DNA of 64,000 nt, taken from the NCBI RefSeq assembly GCF_001905665.1, contig NZ_LIVX01000007.1:372001-436000 (forward strand). The letters are read 5' to 3'. Each line of letters starts with the position of its first letter. Positions within the stretch are counted from its first letter, which is position 1. The notes under the pieces were generated by a model. It saw nothing but the letters and a program-made list of their open reading frames with translations. It had not been told where the DNA came from and ran no database searches. This DNA is from Streptomyces sp. CB02261. Its GTDB lineage: Bacteria > Actinomycetota > Actinomycetes > Streptomycetales > Streptomycetaceae. This document shows positions 1 through 8,222 of this stretch, piece by piece. Position numbers and translations under genes: made by a program.

Positions 1-661
1 GCCGGCGCACCATGGTCGCCGTCCACCGGTCGAGCGGCGTCTCGGCCACCACGTCGTCCGACCACGCCAGCGCCAGGTCCCCGGCCAGGATCGCGGCCGC
101 CTCCCCGAAACGGGCGGCGCGGGCCGGTGCCGCGGTATCGCCGTAGCGGCCCTGCACGTCCGCGTGCAGGGCCGGACGCCCGCGCCGCAGCGTCGCCCCG
201 TCCATCACGTCGTCGTGGACGAGGGCGCAGGTCTGGAGCAGTTCGAGCGCCGCCCCGACGCGCAGGGCGGCCGAGGCCGTGGAGCCGTCGGATCCGCCGC
301 AGGCGCGCATCGACCACCAGAGGAGCTGCGACCGGGTGCGCTTGCCGCCGGCCTGGGTGAAGCGGGCGACCCGCTCGGCCAGTTCACGCGCGAAGAGGGC
401 GTCCAGGGCGCCGGCCCGGGCGAGCCGGTCGGCGAGCACCTGGTCGAGGACGTGCCCGACCGCGGCGGGCACGTCCTCGTCGACGGCGACGGGCTCGACC
501 TGCCGGAGGGCGGCGCCGCGCGGGGGGCCCGCGCCGTGGGCCCCGCCGGCGGCCGCTCGGCCCGCGCGCCTCCGCCGCGGCGAGGACCCCGACGGGGCCA
601 CCAGGCGGGGGAGGGGCGACGGCGCGGCCGCGGGGTGGTCCTTCGCCTGGGTCGGGCGCAT
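1..661 (-). CDS. crtE: Geranylgeranyl diphosphate synthase (polyprenyl synthetase), 3' end cut by window edge
   Basis: Leftward reading frame open from an ATG at 661 to the window edge (220 residues visible). After an Ala/Arg-rich N-terminus of about 55 residues, the trans-isoprenyl diphosphate synthase signatures appear: GGKRTRS, then LLQTCALVHDDVMDGATLRR, which contains the first Asp-rich DDxxD motif (DDVMD), and later the segment AAILAGDLAL. Enzymes of this family condense isopentenyl diphosphate to C20 geranylgeranyl diphosphate, the carotenoid precursor. The start is supported by GAGAGGAA eight bases upstream. It diverges from crtY across a 219-bp promoter region, as in streptomycete crt clusters where crtE heads a second operon (with crtI, crtB). 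The second Asp-rich motif lies beyond the window. Confidence 0.88.
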   Translation of the reverse strand, partial: MRPTQAKDHPAAAPSPLPRLVAPSGSSPRRRRAGRAAAGGAHGAGPPRGAALRQVEPVAVDEDVPAAVGHVLDQVLADRLARAGALDALFARELAERVARFTQAGGKRTRSQLLWWSMRACGGSDGSTASAALRVGAALELLQTCALVHDDVMDGATLRRGRPALHADVQGRYGDTAAPARAARFGEAAAILAGDLALAWSDDVVAETPLDRWTATMVRR

Positions 662-880
662 CCCGGTTCCTCTCGTCGTGGCATCGATCGTTCTTCTCCG
701 CGTCTTCCGTCCCTTCCCGTGATACGGATGCGGTGCGGATCGGGTAGCCGGAATGCGCGGGAATGCCACCGTCTGGACGCACCTGTCCGAGTGGCGGCCG
801 CCGAAGACCGCATCCGGATCGACGCCGAGGGGGGAACCCGTACGGGTGGCGGACAGCAGAACCGGGACGGAGGGAGCCGC
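662..880. promoter_or_regulatory. Divergent crtE/crtY promoter region with mirrored motif
   Basis: The 219-bp gap separates the divergent crtE and crtY starts. The motif CCGCATCCG(T/G)ATC occurs once facing each gene: on the minus strand at 733-721 and on the plus strand at 808-820. It ends 59 bases before the crtE ATG and 60 bases before the crtY GTG. A perfect 12-bp palindrome, ACCCGTACGGGT, lies at 836-847, 33 bases before crtY. I infer paired promoter or operator elements. In other Streptomyces crt operons an ECF sigma factor drives transcription, but I cannot assign the motif to one. Confidence 0.45.
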
Positions 881-2068
881 GTGCTGAAGGCGGATGTGGT
901 GATCGTCGGGGCGGGAGCCGCCGGCCTCTCCCTTGCCCACCGGCTGAACGGGCACGTGCCCGGCGCCCGGACGCCGTCCGTGGTCCTCGTCGACGCTCCG
1001 CCCGGGCCGCTGCGGCCGGCCACGCGCACCTGGTGCTTCTGGGAGGCGGGCCCCGGCCGGTTCGACGCCGCCGTCCGGGCCGAGTGGAGCCACCTGCGGG
1101 TGCGACCGCCGACCGGCCCGGCGATCGAGGGGGACATCGCGCCGCTGCGGTACAAGATGATCCGCTCCGACGACTTCGAGGCCCTCGTCGCCGGGGACCT
1201 CGAAGGCAGCCCCAACGTCCGCCGGGTGGAGGCCACCGTGGACACCGTGGAGGAGATCCCCTCCGGGGCCCGCGTGCTGACGACCCGGCCCGACGGACGC
1301 CCCGACGTCCTGGAGGCCCGGTGGGTGTTCGACTCGCGGCCCCTGGGCAGCCTCCCGGCCGCCCGCACCACCCTGCTCCAGCACTTCCACGGCTGGTTCG
1401 TACGCACCGCGCGGCCCGTCTTCGACCCCGGCACCGTGGAACTGATGGACTTCCGCACCCCCCAGCCCCCCGACGGGCTCTCCTTCGGCTACGTCCTGCC
1501 CACCGGCCCGCGCGAAGCCCTCGTCGAGTACACGGAGTTCTCCCCGCGCCTCCTGACGGCGAGCGGCTACGAGGCCGCGGTACGGCACTACGCCGACGAC
1601 GTGCTCGGCCTCGGCGACCTGGAGACCGTGGCGACCGAGACCGGGGTGATCCCCATGACGGACGCCCCGATGCCCCGCCGGATCGGCGTCTCGGTGTTCC
1701 GGATCGGTGCGGCGGGCGGTGCGACCCGCCCGTCCACCGGATACGCCTTCGCCGGACTCCAGCGGCAGACCCGGGCGGTCGCCGCCGCACTCCGGCAGGG
1801 CCGCACGCCGGTGCCGCCGAACGCCCACTCCCCGCGGGCCCGCGCCATGGACGCGGTCCTCCTGCGCGCCCTCGACAGCGGGCGCGTCGACGGTCCCGCC
1901 CTGTTCTCCCGGCTGTTCGCCCGCGTCCCCACGGGCCGGGTGCTGCGCTTCCTCGACGGACGCACGGGCCTGTTCGAGGACCTCTCCGTCGGCCGCCACA
2001 CCCCGGTCGGCCCCATGCTGCGCACCGTGATCGAACTGCCCGGCCTGCCCCGCCGCCCCTACGCCTGA
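881..2068 (+). CDS. crtY: Lycopene cyclase
   Basis: 395-residue flavoprotein of the CrtY lycopene cyclase family, which closes beta-ionone rings on lycopene to give beta-carotene. The N-terminus carries the dinucleotide-binding motif VIVGAGAAGLSLA (residues about 6-18), followed by TWCFWE. Near residue 270 is RIGAAGGATRPSTGYAFAGL, a conserved cyclase block. GTG at 881 is chosen because GGAGG lies just upstream and the Rossmann motif begins at once; the open frame extends further upstream only as non-coding read-through. It is the first gene of crtY-crtT-crtU, 32 bases before crtT. Length fits the family (about 380-400 residues). Confidence 0.88.
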   Translation: MLKADVVIVGAGAAGLSLAHRLNGHVPGARTPSVVLVDAPPGPLRPATRTWCFWEAGPGRFDAAVRAEWSHLRVRPPTGPAIEGDIAPLRYKMIRSDDFEALVAGDLEGSPNVRRVEATVDTVEEIPSGARVLTTRPDGRPDVLEARWVFDSRPLGSLPAARTTLLQHFHGWFVRTARPVFDPGTVELMDFRTPQPPDGLSFGYVLPTGPREALVEYTEFSPRLLTASGYEAAVRHYADDVLGLGDLETVATETGVIPMTDAPMPRRIGVSVFRIGAAGGATRPSTGYAFAGLQRQTRAVAAALRQGRTPVPPNAHSPRARAMDAVLLRALDSGRVDGPALFSRLFARVPTGRVLRFLDGRTGLFEDLSVGRHTPVGPMLRTVIELPGLPRRPYA

Positions 2069-2100
2069 TCCGTCCCGCCCCACCCGACCCTGGAGACCGC

Positions 2101-2820
2101 ATGACCCTGCTGCGCGACGAGGACCTCTCCGCCGCGTTCGACCACGCGTCCCGCAGTTACGACGCGTTGGTGGCCGCGAACCCCGGCTACCACTCCCACC
2201 TGCGGCGCTCCGTCCGCCGCCTCGGCCTGCCGGGCCGGGGGGAGGGGCTGCGCGTGCTCGACCTCGGCTGCGGCACCGGCGCCTCGACGGCCGCGATCCG
2301 GTCCGTCCTCCCGGCCGCCGCCGTCACCGCCGTCGACGCCTCCGCCGGCATGCTGGGGCGGGCCGCCGCCAAACCGTGGGCGGACGGCGTGCGGTTCGTC
2401 CACGCCCCGGCCGAGCACCTGGCGGAGGCGGGGGTCGACGGGCCGTTCGACGCGGTGTTCGCCGCCTACCTGTTCCGCAACGTCTCCGACCCCGACGCCG
2501 TCCTCCGCACGGTCCGGACCATCCTGCGACCGGGCGGACGGCTCGGGGTGCACGAGTACAGCCTCAGCGGACGCCCCGCCGACCGGGCGGTCTGGACGAC
2601 GGTGTGCCGGGGCGTCGTCCAGCCCGCCGCGACCCTCCTGGGGGACGGGCCGCTCTACCGCCACCTGTGGCGCAGCGTCCTCGACTTCGACACGGCCGGC
2701 CGGTTCGCCGACCGGCTCCGCGCGGCCGGCTTCGACCGGGTCCGGACCCTGCCGCTGCCGGGCTGGCAGACGGGCATCACCCACACCTTCGTGGCCGAGC
2801 GCGGGGAGGACGGCCGATGA
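2101..2820 (+). CDS. crtT: SAM-dependent methyltransferase of the carotenoid cluster
   Basis: 239 residues, class I methyltransferase fold. Motif I VLDLGCGTGAST lies around residues 52-63, the acidic strand AVTAVDASAGML follows, then FDAVFAAYLFRNVSDPD and LRPGGRLGVHEYS, an arrangement seen in the UbiE-like branch. The gene lies between crtY and crtU and its TGA overlaps the ATG of crtU, as for crtT in the crtYTU operons of Streptomyces griseus and S. coelicolor. The name rests on this position; the substrate of CrtT is not settled to my knowledge, so it is best read as a carotenoid-operon methyltransferase. Confidence 0.8.
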   Translation: MTLLRDEDLSAAFDHASRSYDALVAANPGYHSHLRRSVRRLGLPGRGEGLRVLDLGCGTGASTAAIRSVLPAAAVTAVDASAGMLGRAAAKPWADGVRFVHAPAEHLAEAGVDGPFDAVFAAYLFRNVSDPDAVLRTVRTILRPGGRLGVHEYSLSGRPADRAVWTTVCRGVVQPAATLLGDGPLYRHLWRSVLDFDTAGRFADRLRAAGFDRVRTLPLPGWQTGITHTFVAERGEDGR

Positions 2821-4373
2821 CCGGCCCGGCACACCCGCTGCCCGCCGCACGCCGCGGCCGGGACCGCCGCGCCCGCGTCCTGCCGGCCCACGCGGGGGCG
2901 CGCCGCGCCTACGCCCGGCACTCCGTCGCCGTGATCGGCGCCGGGATCGCCGGACTGGCCGCCGCCACCGCGCTGGCCGAGCGGGGCGTCGCGGTGACGC
3001 TGTACGAGCGCGAGCCCTACGTCGGCGGCAGGGTGGGCGGTTGGCCGACGACCCTGCGGGACGGCAGCACCGTGACGATGAGCCGTGGCTTCCACGCGTT
3101 CTTCCGCCAGTACTACAACCTGCGGGGTCTGCTGCGCCGTACCGACCCCGCCCTGGCCCGACTCCGGGGACTGCCCGACTACCCGCTGCTGCACGCGGAC
3201 GGGATGCGCGACAGCTTCCGGCACGTGCCGCGCACCCCGCCGTGGAGCGCCCTCGGCTTCGTCGCGTTCAGCCCCTCCTTCGGGCTGCGGGACCTGCGCG
3301 CCATGGACCCGGTCGCGGCACTGCCGCTGCTCGACGTCCGCGTACCCGACGTGTACGACCGCCTCGACGACATCAGCGCCTACGACTTCCTGGCGTCCGT
3401 CCGCTTCCCCGAACGCGCCCGCCACCTCGCCTTCGAGGTGTTCTCCCGGAGCTTCTTCGCCGACCCGCGGCAGCTGTCGGCCGCCGAGATGGCGCTGATG
3501 TTCCACATCTACTTCCTCGGCTCCGCCGAGGGCCTGCTGTTCGACGTGCCCCGCTCGCCCTACCCGACCGCCCTGTGGGACCCCCTCGTCGCCTACCTGC
3601 GGGGGCACGGCGCCGAGGTGCGCACCGGCAGCCCCGTCTCCCACGTCGCACCCACCAGGGACGGCGGTTACGAGATCGCCGGGGACCACGGCGAGCGCCG
3701 CCACGACGCCGTGGTCCTCGCCCTGGACGCCGTCGGCCTGCGATCCCTCGTCGCCCGCTCGGAGCGGCTGGGCGACCCCGCCTGGCGGGAGCGCGTCGAA
3801 GGCCTGCGTACGGCCCCGCCCTTCCTGGTCACGCGGCTGTGGCTGGACCGGCCCGTCGCCCCCGACCGGCCCGGCTTCCTCGGCACCAGCGGCTTCGGCG
3901 GCCTCGACAACATCAGCGTGCTGGAGCGCTGGGAGGACGAGGCGGCCCGGTGGGCGGCGCGCACCGGCGGGTCCGTCGTGGAACTCCACGCCTACGCCGT
4001 CGACCCCCGCGCGGACCGCGCCACCGAGGAGCGGCGCCTCGTCGAGCAGCTCCGCCGCGTGTACCCGGAGACCCGCACCGCCACGGTCGTCGACGTCCGC
4101 CACGAGTGGCGGGAGGACTGCCCGCTGTTCCCCGTGGGCGGCCACGAGGGCCGTCCCGCCGTACGCACCTCCGACCCCGGTCTGGTGGTGGCCGGGGACA
4201 TCGTGCGCACCGACCTGCCCGTCGCGCTGATGGAGCGCGCGGCCACGACCGGGTTCCTGGCCGCGAACGCCCTCCTCGAACGGTGGGGCGTACGCGGGCA
4301 GACGCTGTGGACGGTGCCGGACCGGGGCCGTGACGCCGTCCTGCGGAAGGCGGCCGCGTGGGCCGGGCGCTGA
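2817..4373 (+). CDS. crtU: Beta-carotene desaturase/methyltransferase (isorenieratene synthase)
   Basis: 518-residue FAD protein. After about 35 Arg-rich residues comes VAVIGAGIAGLAAATALAER, then YEREPYVGGRVGGW, the phytoene-desaturase-type FAD-binding region. Further conserved pieces are SRGFHAFFRQYYNLR, MALMFHIYFLGSAEGLLFDV and a C-terminal FAD-binding strand GLVVAGDIVRTDLPVALMERA. CrtU proteins aromatise and methyl-shift the rings of beta-carotene, giving isorenieratene. The ATG overlaps the crtT stop (ATGA), implying translational coupling. The short spacer before the next gene contains a small GGCGCCG/CGGCGCC hairpin (4411-4428) that could weaken read-through. Confidence 0.87.
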   Translation: MTGPAHPLPAARRGRDRRARVLPAHAGARRAYARHSVAVIGAGIAGLAAATALAERGVAVTLYEREPYVGGRVGGWPTTLRDGSTVTMSRGFHAFFRQYYNLRGLLRRTDPALARLRGLPDYPLLHADGMRDSFRHVPRTPPWSALGFVAFSPSFGLRDLRAMDPVAALPLLDVRVPDVYDRLDDISAYDFLASVRFPERARHLAFEVFSRSFFADPRQLSAAEMALMFHIYFLGSAEGLLFDVPRSPYPTALWDPLVAYLRGHGAEVRTGSPVSHVAPTRDGGYEIAGDHGERRHDAVVLALDAVGLRSLVARSERLGDPAWRERVEGLRTAPPFLVTRLWLDRPVAPDRPGFLGTSGFGGLDNISVLERWEDEAARWAARTGGSVVELHAYAVDPRADRATEERRLVEQLRRVYPETRTATVVDVRHEWREDCPLFPVGGHEGRPAVRTSDPGLVVAGDIVRTDLPVALMERAATTGFLAANALLERWGVRGQTLWTVPDRGRDAVLRKAAAWAGR

Positions 4374-4494
4374 CCGGGCAGCCGCAGGCGCGCGGACGGT
4401 GCGGACGGGCGGCGCCGCATCCGGCGCCGGGTGACGTGCGGAACACAGGGAACGAGCGGTGCGAGCCGTGCCGACAGGTGGGAGAGGTGGTCGT

Positions 4495-5733
4495 GTGTCC
4501 GCAGCCCAGGACGCGACGGACGTGCTGGTCGTCGGGGCCGGTGTCGCCGGGCTCGCGTGCGCCCGGGACCTGTCGGCCGCCGGCGTCGGCGTACGGGTGG
4601 TGGAGGCCGGCGACGAGGTCGGCGGCCGGATGCGCTCGGACCGGGTCGAGGGCTTCGTGGTGGACCGGGGCTTCCAGGTCTTCAACACCTCGTACCCCCA
4701 GGTCCGGCGCCGGCTGCCGCTGAGGGACCTGAGACTGCGGCCCTTCACCCCCGGTGTGCTCATCCACGACTCCTCGGGCCGCCTCCGCTTCACCGATCCC
4801 ACCCGCCGCCCGCGCACGCTGCCCGACCTGCTGCCGGGGCGGCTCGCCGGACCCCGCGACCTGGCCGCCCTCGGACTGCTGTCCGCCCGGGACATGCTGT
4901 CGCCCCCCGGCCTGCTCAAGCGCCGTCCGGAGACCACCACCCGCACCGCGCTCGCGGACGCCGGAGTCTCCGAAGCGCTGGTCGAGAGGTTCTTCCGCCC
5001 CTTCCTGTCAGGGGTGTTCCTGGAGGAGGACCTGGAGACCTCCGCCCGCGTGTTCCACCTGGTGTGGCGGAGCATGCTGCGCGGCACCCTGTGCCTGCCC
5101 ACCGCCGGCGTCGGAGCGGTCCCCCGGGCTCTCGCCGACGCCCTGCCGCACGGTGCCCTGGCGCTGGAGAGCCCCGTGGCGGTGCTCACGGACGAGGGCG
5201 CGCTGACGGCCGACGGCCGCGAACTCCCGGCCCGCGCCGTCGTGGTCGCCACCGGCCCCGGGCCCGTCACGGCCCTGCTGCCCGGCGTCGCCCTGCCCGG
5301 CTACCGGACCGTGACGACGTACTACCACGTCGCCCCGCGCTCGCCCCTCGGCGAGCCGACGCTGCTCGTGGACACCCGGCGCCGCTTCCTCAACACCTGT
5401 GTCCTCAGCGACGTCGTGCCCTCCTACGCCCCGCCCGGCCACGCCCTCGTCGCCACCTCGGTCCTCGGCCGGGACGGGGAGGGCCGTGAGCGTCAGGTGC
5501 GGGAGGCGCTCGGTGAGGCGTACGGGACCGGTACCGACGGCTGGGACCTGCTGACCGTCCGCACCATCGAGGACGCGCTCCCCGCCATGGCGCCGCCCCA
5601 GCCGCTCTCGCGTACCACCCGGGTGGCGCCGGGCCGGTACGTGTGCGGCGACCACCGCGCCACCGGTTCCGTCCAGGGCGCCCTGGCGTCCGGCGCGCGG
5701 GCGGCCCGGGAGGTGCTGCATGACCTGCGGTGA
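4495..5733 (+). CDS. FAD-dependent oxidoreductase, amine-oxidase/desaturase-like
   Basis: 412 residues. The Rossmann motif VLVVGAGVAGLACARDL at the N-terminus is followed by VVEAGDEVGGRMRSDRVEGF, the hallmark of flavin amine oxidases and phytoene-desaturase relatives, and by VDRGFQVFNTSYP. The C-terminus has RYVCGDHRATGSVQGALASG, the second FAD contact region. Start chosen at GTG 4495, preceded by GGAGAGG; an in-frame GTG at 4459 is possible. It lies 121 bases after crtU and 18 bases before an SDR gene. Location suggests a role in carotenoid end-group or side-chain chemistry, but substrate and reaction cannot be read from sequence. Confidence 0.72.
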   Translation: MSAAQDATDVLVVGAGVAGLACARDLSAAGVGVRVVEAGDEVGGRMRSDRVEGFVVDRGFQVFNTSYPQVRRRLPLRDLRLRPFTPGVLIHDSSGRLRFTDPTRRPRTLPDLLPGRLAGPRDLAALGLLSARDMLSPPGLLKRRPETTTRTALADAGVSEALVERFFRPFLSGVFLEEDLETSARVFHLVWRSMLRGTLCLPTAGVGAVPRALADALPHGALALESPVAVLTDEGALTADGRELPARAVVVATGPGPVTALLPGVALPGYRTVTTYYHVAPRSPLGEPTLLVDTRRRFLNTCVLSDVVPSYAPPGHALVATSVLGRDGEGRERQVREALGEAYGTGTDGWDLLTVRTIEDALPAMAPPQPLSRTTRVAPGRYVCGDHRATGSVQGALASGARAAREVLHDLR

Positions 5734-5751
5734 CCGGACGGGAGACGGATC

Positions 5752-6429
5752 GTGGACGTGAAGGACGCGCGTGTCCTCGTGCCCGGCGCCACCGGTGTCA
5801 TCGGTGCCGCCCTGGCCGAGCGGCTGTACGGACTCGGGGCGCGCATCGCGGTGGCGGGCCGCGACCCGGACTCCCTGTCCCGGGTCGCGGCCGCCTGCGG
5901 CGACGCGCCGGCCCGCCGCCTCGACGCCTACGACCTGGACGGGTGCGCCCGCTCGATCCCCTGGGCCGTGGGCGAACTCGGCGGTCTGGACGCGGTCGTG
6001 GTCTGTGTCGGGGTCGCCGGATTCGGTCCGGCCGAGGAGGTCGGCGACACGGTCGCCGAGCATCTCCTGACGGTCAACGCGCTCGCTCCCGTGGCCGTCC
6101 TCCGCGCGGCCCTCGCCGCCGTGCCCGCGGGCGGGGTGCTCGCCGCGGTGACCGGCGTCGTCGTGGACGCCGCGCCGGCCGGCATGGCGGACTACGCCGC
6201 GTCGAAGGCCGCGCTGGCGACGTGGCTGACGTCGGTCCGCCGTGAACGCCGGCGGACCGGCCCGGCCGTCGTGGACATCCGGCTGTCCCACGTGGAGTCG
6301 GGCTTCGCGGAACGCGCCGTGTGCGGCACCCCGCCGACCCTGCCGCGCGGACGCACCGTCGACGAGGCCGTGGACCGGATCCTGGACGCGCTGACGTCCG
6401 GCGGGGCGGGGGCGGGGCACGGCCCGTGA
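5752..6429 (+). CDS. Short-chain dehydrogenase/reductase
   Basis: 225 residues of classical SDR type. The nucleotide-binding motif is VLVPGATGVIGAAL (family pattern TGxxxGxG, slightly altered), the catalytic YxxxK is in YAASKAALATW, and an AGRD acidic turn follows the first beta-alpha unit. It starts with GTG at 5752 after a GGAG seven bases away and follows the FAD oxidoreductase by 18 bases, so the two are probably cotranscribed. Substrate unknown. The gene ends just before the lldR promoter and is the last member of the carotenoid-side unit. Confidence 0.75.
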   Translation: MDVKDARVLVPGATGVIGAALAERLYGLGARIAVAGRDPDSLSRVAAACGDAPARRLDAYDLDGCARSIPWAVGELGGLDAVVVCVGVAGFGPAEEVGDTVAEHLLTVNALAPVAVLRAALAAVPAGGVLAAVTGVVVDAAPAGMADYAASKAALATWLTSVRRERRRTGPAVVDIRLSHVESGFAERAVCGTPPTLPRGRTVDEAVDRILDALTSGGAGAGHGP

Positions 6430-6468
6430 CGTTCCGGCCCGCCGAGCCCTCCGGGCACGCCGTGGCTG

Positions 6469-6489
6469 TGGTCGGACCAAAGTTAGGAT
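6469..6489 (+). promoter_or_regulatory. LldR operator and -10 of lldR
   Basis: TGGTCGGACCA at 6469-6479 is an exact inverted repeat around one central base and is followed at 6484-6489 by TAGGAT, a good streptomycete -10. The same palindrome recurs before lutA. It fits the TNGTNNNACNA class of operators known for FCD-type LldR proteins, so autoregulation of lldR is likely. Confidence 0.7.
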
Positions 6490-6542
6490 GGCCTGACCGG
6501 GGCGCGGGTCTCTGTGCCCGTACACCGACAGGGGAGGCATCC

Positions 6543-7286
6543 GTGACGGCCCAGTGGCGACCCGTGCGGCAGTCGCGGACGCACGAGCTCGTGCTGGAGA
6601 GCATCGAGCAGCAGGTGCTCGCCGGCGAACTGAAGGCGGGCGACCGCCTGCCGCCCGAGCGGGAGCTGGCCCTGGCGCTGGGCGTGAGCCGGTCCGCCCT
6701 GCGTGAGGCCCTGCGGGTCCTGGAGACCATCGGCGCGCTGGTCGCGAACGTGGGGCGCGGTCCCGACGCGGGCGCGCGCATCGTACGCAATCCCGACGAC
6801 GCGCTCGGCCGGGTGCTGCGGCTCCACCTCGCCCTCGGCAGCTACGGCGTCGAGGATGTTCTCGAGGCGCGGGTCGTCCTGGAGCGGTCCAGCTTCGAGG
6901 CGGCCGCCCGATCGGCGTCGGAGGAGGACCTGGCCGAGGCGGAGGCGTTGCTCGCCCGGATGCGGGAGGCGGGGCCGGACGTCGTCACGTACAACGACCT
7001 GGACACGGCCTTCCACGTGCTGATCGCCCGGAGCTCCGGCAACCACCTCGTCTCGACCCTCACCTCCGCCGTCCGTGAGTCCGTGCGCACGCTGATCCTG
7101 CAGGCGGAGGAGGCGGCCGAGGACCGGGCCGTGACCGTGGACCGGCTCCACGCCGAGCACGTCGAGCTGCTCCGCCTCCTCCGGGCCGGCGAGGGCGCCG
7201 CGGCGGCGGACCTGGTCGAGCGGCACATCCGCGGATTCCACGGCGCGGTCGTCGGCGAGCGGGAGCCCGGCGCACCCGCGAGCTGA
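6543..7286 (+). CDS. lldR: FCD-type GntR regulator of lactate utilisation
   Basis: 247 residues. An N-terminal winged helix (PPERELALALGVSRSALREALRVLETIGALV, residues about 37-67; contiguous blocks PPERELALALGVSR and SALREALRVLE) is followed by an all-helical FCD ligand domain with the metal-ligand histidines in TAFHVLIARSSGNH, HAEHVELLRLL and RHIRGFHG. GTG at 6543 follows GGGGAGG at good spacing. It lies directly upstream of lutABC, and matching TGGTCGGACCA palindromes precede both units. LldR-type repressors usually release DNA when L-lactate binds. I infer that it represses lutABC and itself. Confidence 0.82.
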   Translation: MTAQWRPVRQSRTHELVLESIEQQVLAGELKAGDRLPPERELALALGVSRSALREALRVLETIGALVANVGRGPDAGARIVRNPDDALGRVLRLHLALGSYGVEDVLEARVVLERSSFEAAARSASEEDLAEAEALLARMREAGPDVVTYNDLDTAFHVLIARSSGNHLVSTLTSAVRESVRTLILQAEEAAEDRAVTVDRLHAEHVELLRLLRAGEGAAAADLVERHIRGFHGAVVGEREPGAPAS

Positions 7287-7368
7287 CGGTCCCGTCGCGC
7301 CCCCTCTCGCCCATCGGAACCATCCGCGTCGGCCGCGTCCGCGTCGGTTCCGGCGCCCAGGCGCTTTA

Positions 7369-7432
7369 AGGTCGGACCACATGGTGGTCGGTACTTGGCG
7401 GGAGCGAAGCCCGCGCGTATGGTCGGACCATA
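7369..7432 (+). promoter_or_regulatory. lutABC promoter with three LldR-like sites
   Basis: A -35 TTGGCG (7395-7400) and a -10 TATGGT (7418-7423) are 17 bases apart. The -10 is embedded in the 15-bp palindrome TATGGTCGGACCATA (7418-7432). Upstream lie AGGTCGGACCA (7369-7379, one mismatch) and a half site TGGTCGGTA (7385-7393). Repressor bound over the -10 would block polymerase; the spaced sites suggest cooperative binding. Confidence 0.72.
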
Positions 7433-7454
7433 CTTCGACCGTGGAGGTCCCCCC

Positions 7455-8222
7455 ATGCGCATCGGACTCTTCGCCACCTGTCTGGGAGACACCCTCTTCC
7501 CCGACGCGGTGCGGGCGACGGCCCTGCTGCTCACCCGGCTCGGCCACGAGCTGGTCTTCCCGCCGGACCAGACCTGCTGCGGCCAGATGCACATCAACAC
7601 CGGCTACCAGCGCGAACCGGTGCCCCTGGTCCGCGCCTTCGCCGAGCAGTTCGGCGACCGGGCGATCGACGCCGTCGTCATGCCCTCCGGCTCGTGCGCC
7701 GGAAGTGTGCGCCACCAGCACGAGACCGTCGCCGCCCGGTACGGCGACGCCGCCCTGCGCGCCGGCGTCGCGGCGGTGAAGGACAAGACGTACGAGCTGT
7801 CCGAGTTCCTGGTCGACGTCGACGGCACCGTGGACGTCGGCGCGTACTTCCCGCACCGCGTCACGTACCACCCGACCTGCCACTCGCTGCGGATGCTCCG
7901 CGTGGAGGACAAACCGCTCCGCCTGCTGCGGGCCGTCGAGGGCATCGACCTGGTCGAACTGCCCGAGGCGGACACCTGCTGCGGCTTCGGCGGCACCTTC
8001 GCCGTCAAGAACGCCGCGACCTCCTCGGCCATGCTCGCCGACAAGCTCGACCACGTGACGTCCACGGGCGCCGCCGTCTGCACCGCCGGGGACTCCTCCT
8101 GCCTGATGCACATCGGCGGCGGCCTGTCCCGCATCCGGTCCGGGACCCGCACGCTCCACCTCGCCCAGATCCTCGCCGCCACCCGTACCTCGCCGCTCCC
8201 CCTCCCGGAGGCCGCACGATGA
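7455..8222 (+). CDS. lutA: L-lactate utilisation protein LutA (Fe-S oxidoreductase subunit)
   Basis: 255 residues with two CCG-type cysteine domains: Cys9 and Cys41-Cys42-Gly, then Cys142 and Cys175-Cys176-Gly (DTCCGFGG). This is the GlpC/HdrD-like (Fe-S)-binding module of the LutABC complex that oxidises L-lactate to pyruvate at the membrane. ATG at 7455 follows GTGGAGG. Its stop overlaps the lutB start (ATGA), so the three lut genes are translationally coupled. Length matches LutA/YkgE proteins (about 240-260 residues). Confidence 0.88.
   Translation: MRIGLFATCLGDTLFPDAVRATALLLTRLGHELVFPPDQTCCGQMHINTGYQREPVPLVRAFAEQFGDRAIDAVVMPSGSCAGSVRHQHETVAARYGDAALRAGVAAVKDKTYELSEFLVDVDGTVDVGAYFPHRVTYHPTCHSLRMLRVEDKPLRLLRAVEGIDLVELPEADTCCGFGGTFAVKNAATSSAMLADKLDHVTSTGAAVCTAGDSSCLMHIGGGLSRIRSGTRTLHLAQILAATRTSPLPLPEAAR

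Noticed and set aside
205..1458. Minus-strand ORF of 417 codons across crtE and crtY
   Set aside because: Arg/Ser/Pro-rich translation without motifs; crtE (frame from 661) and crtY explain the region.
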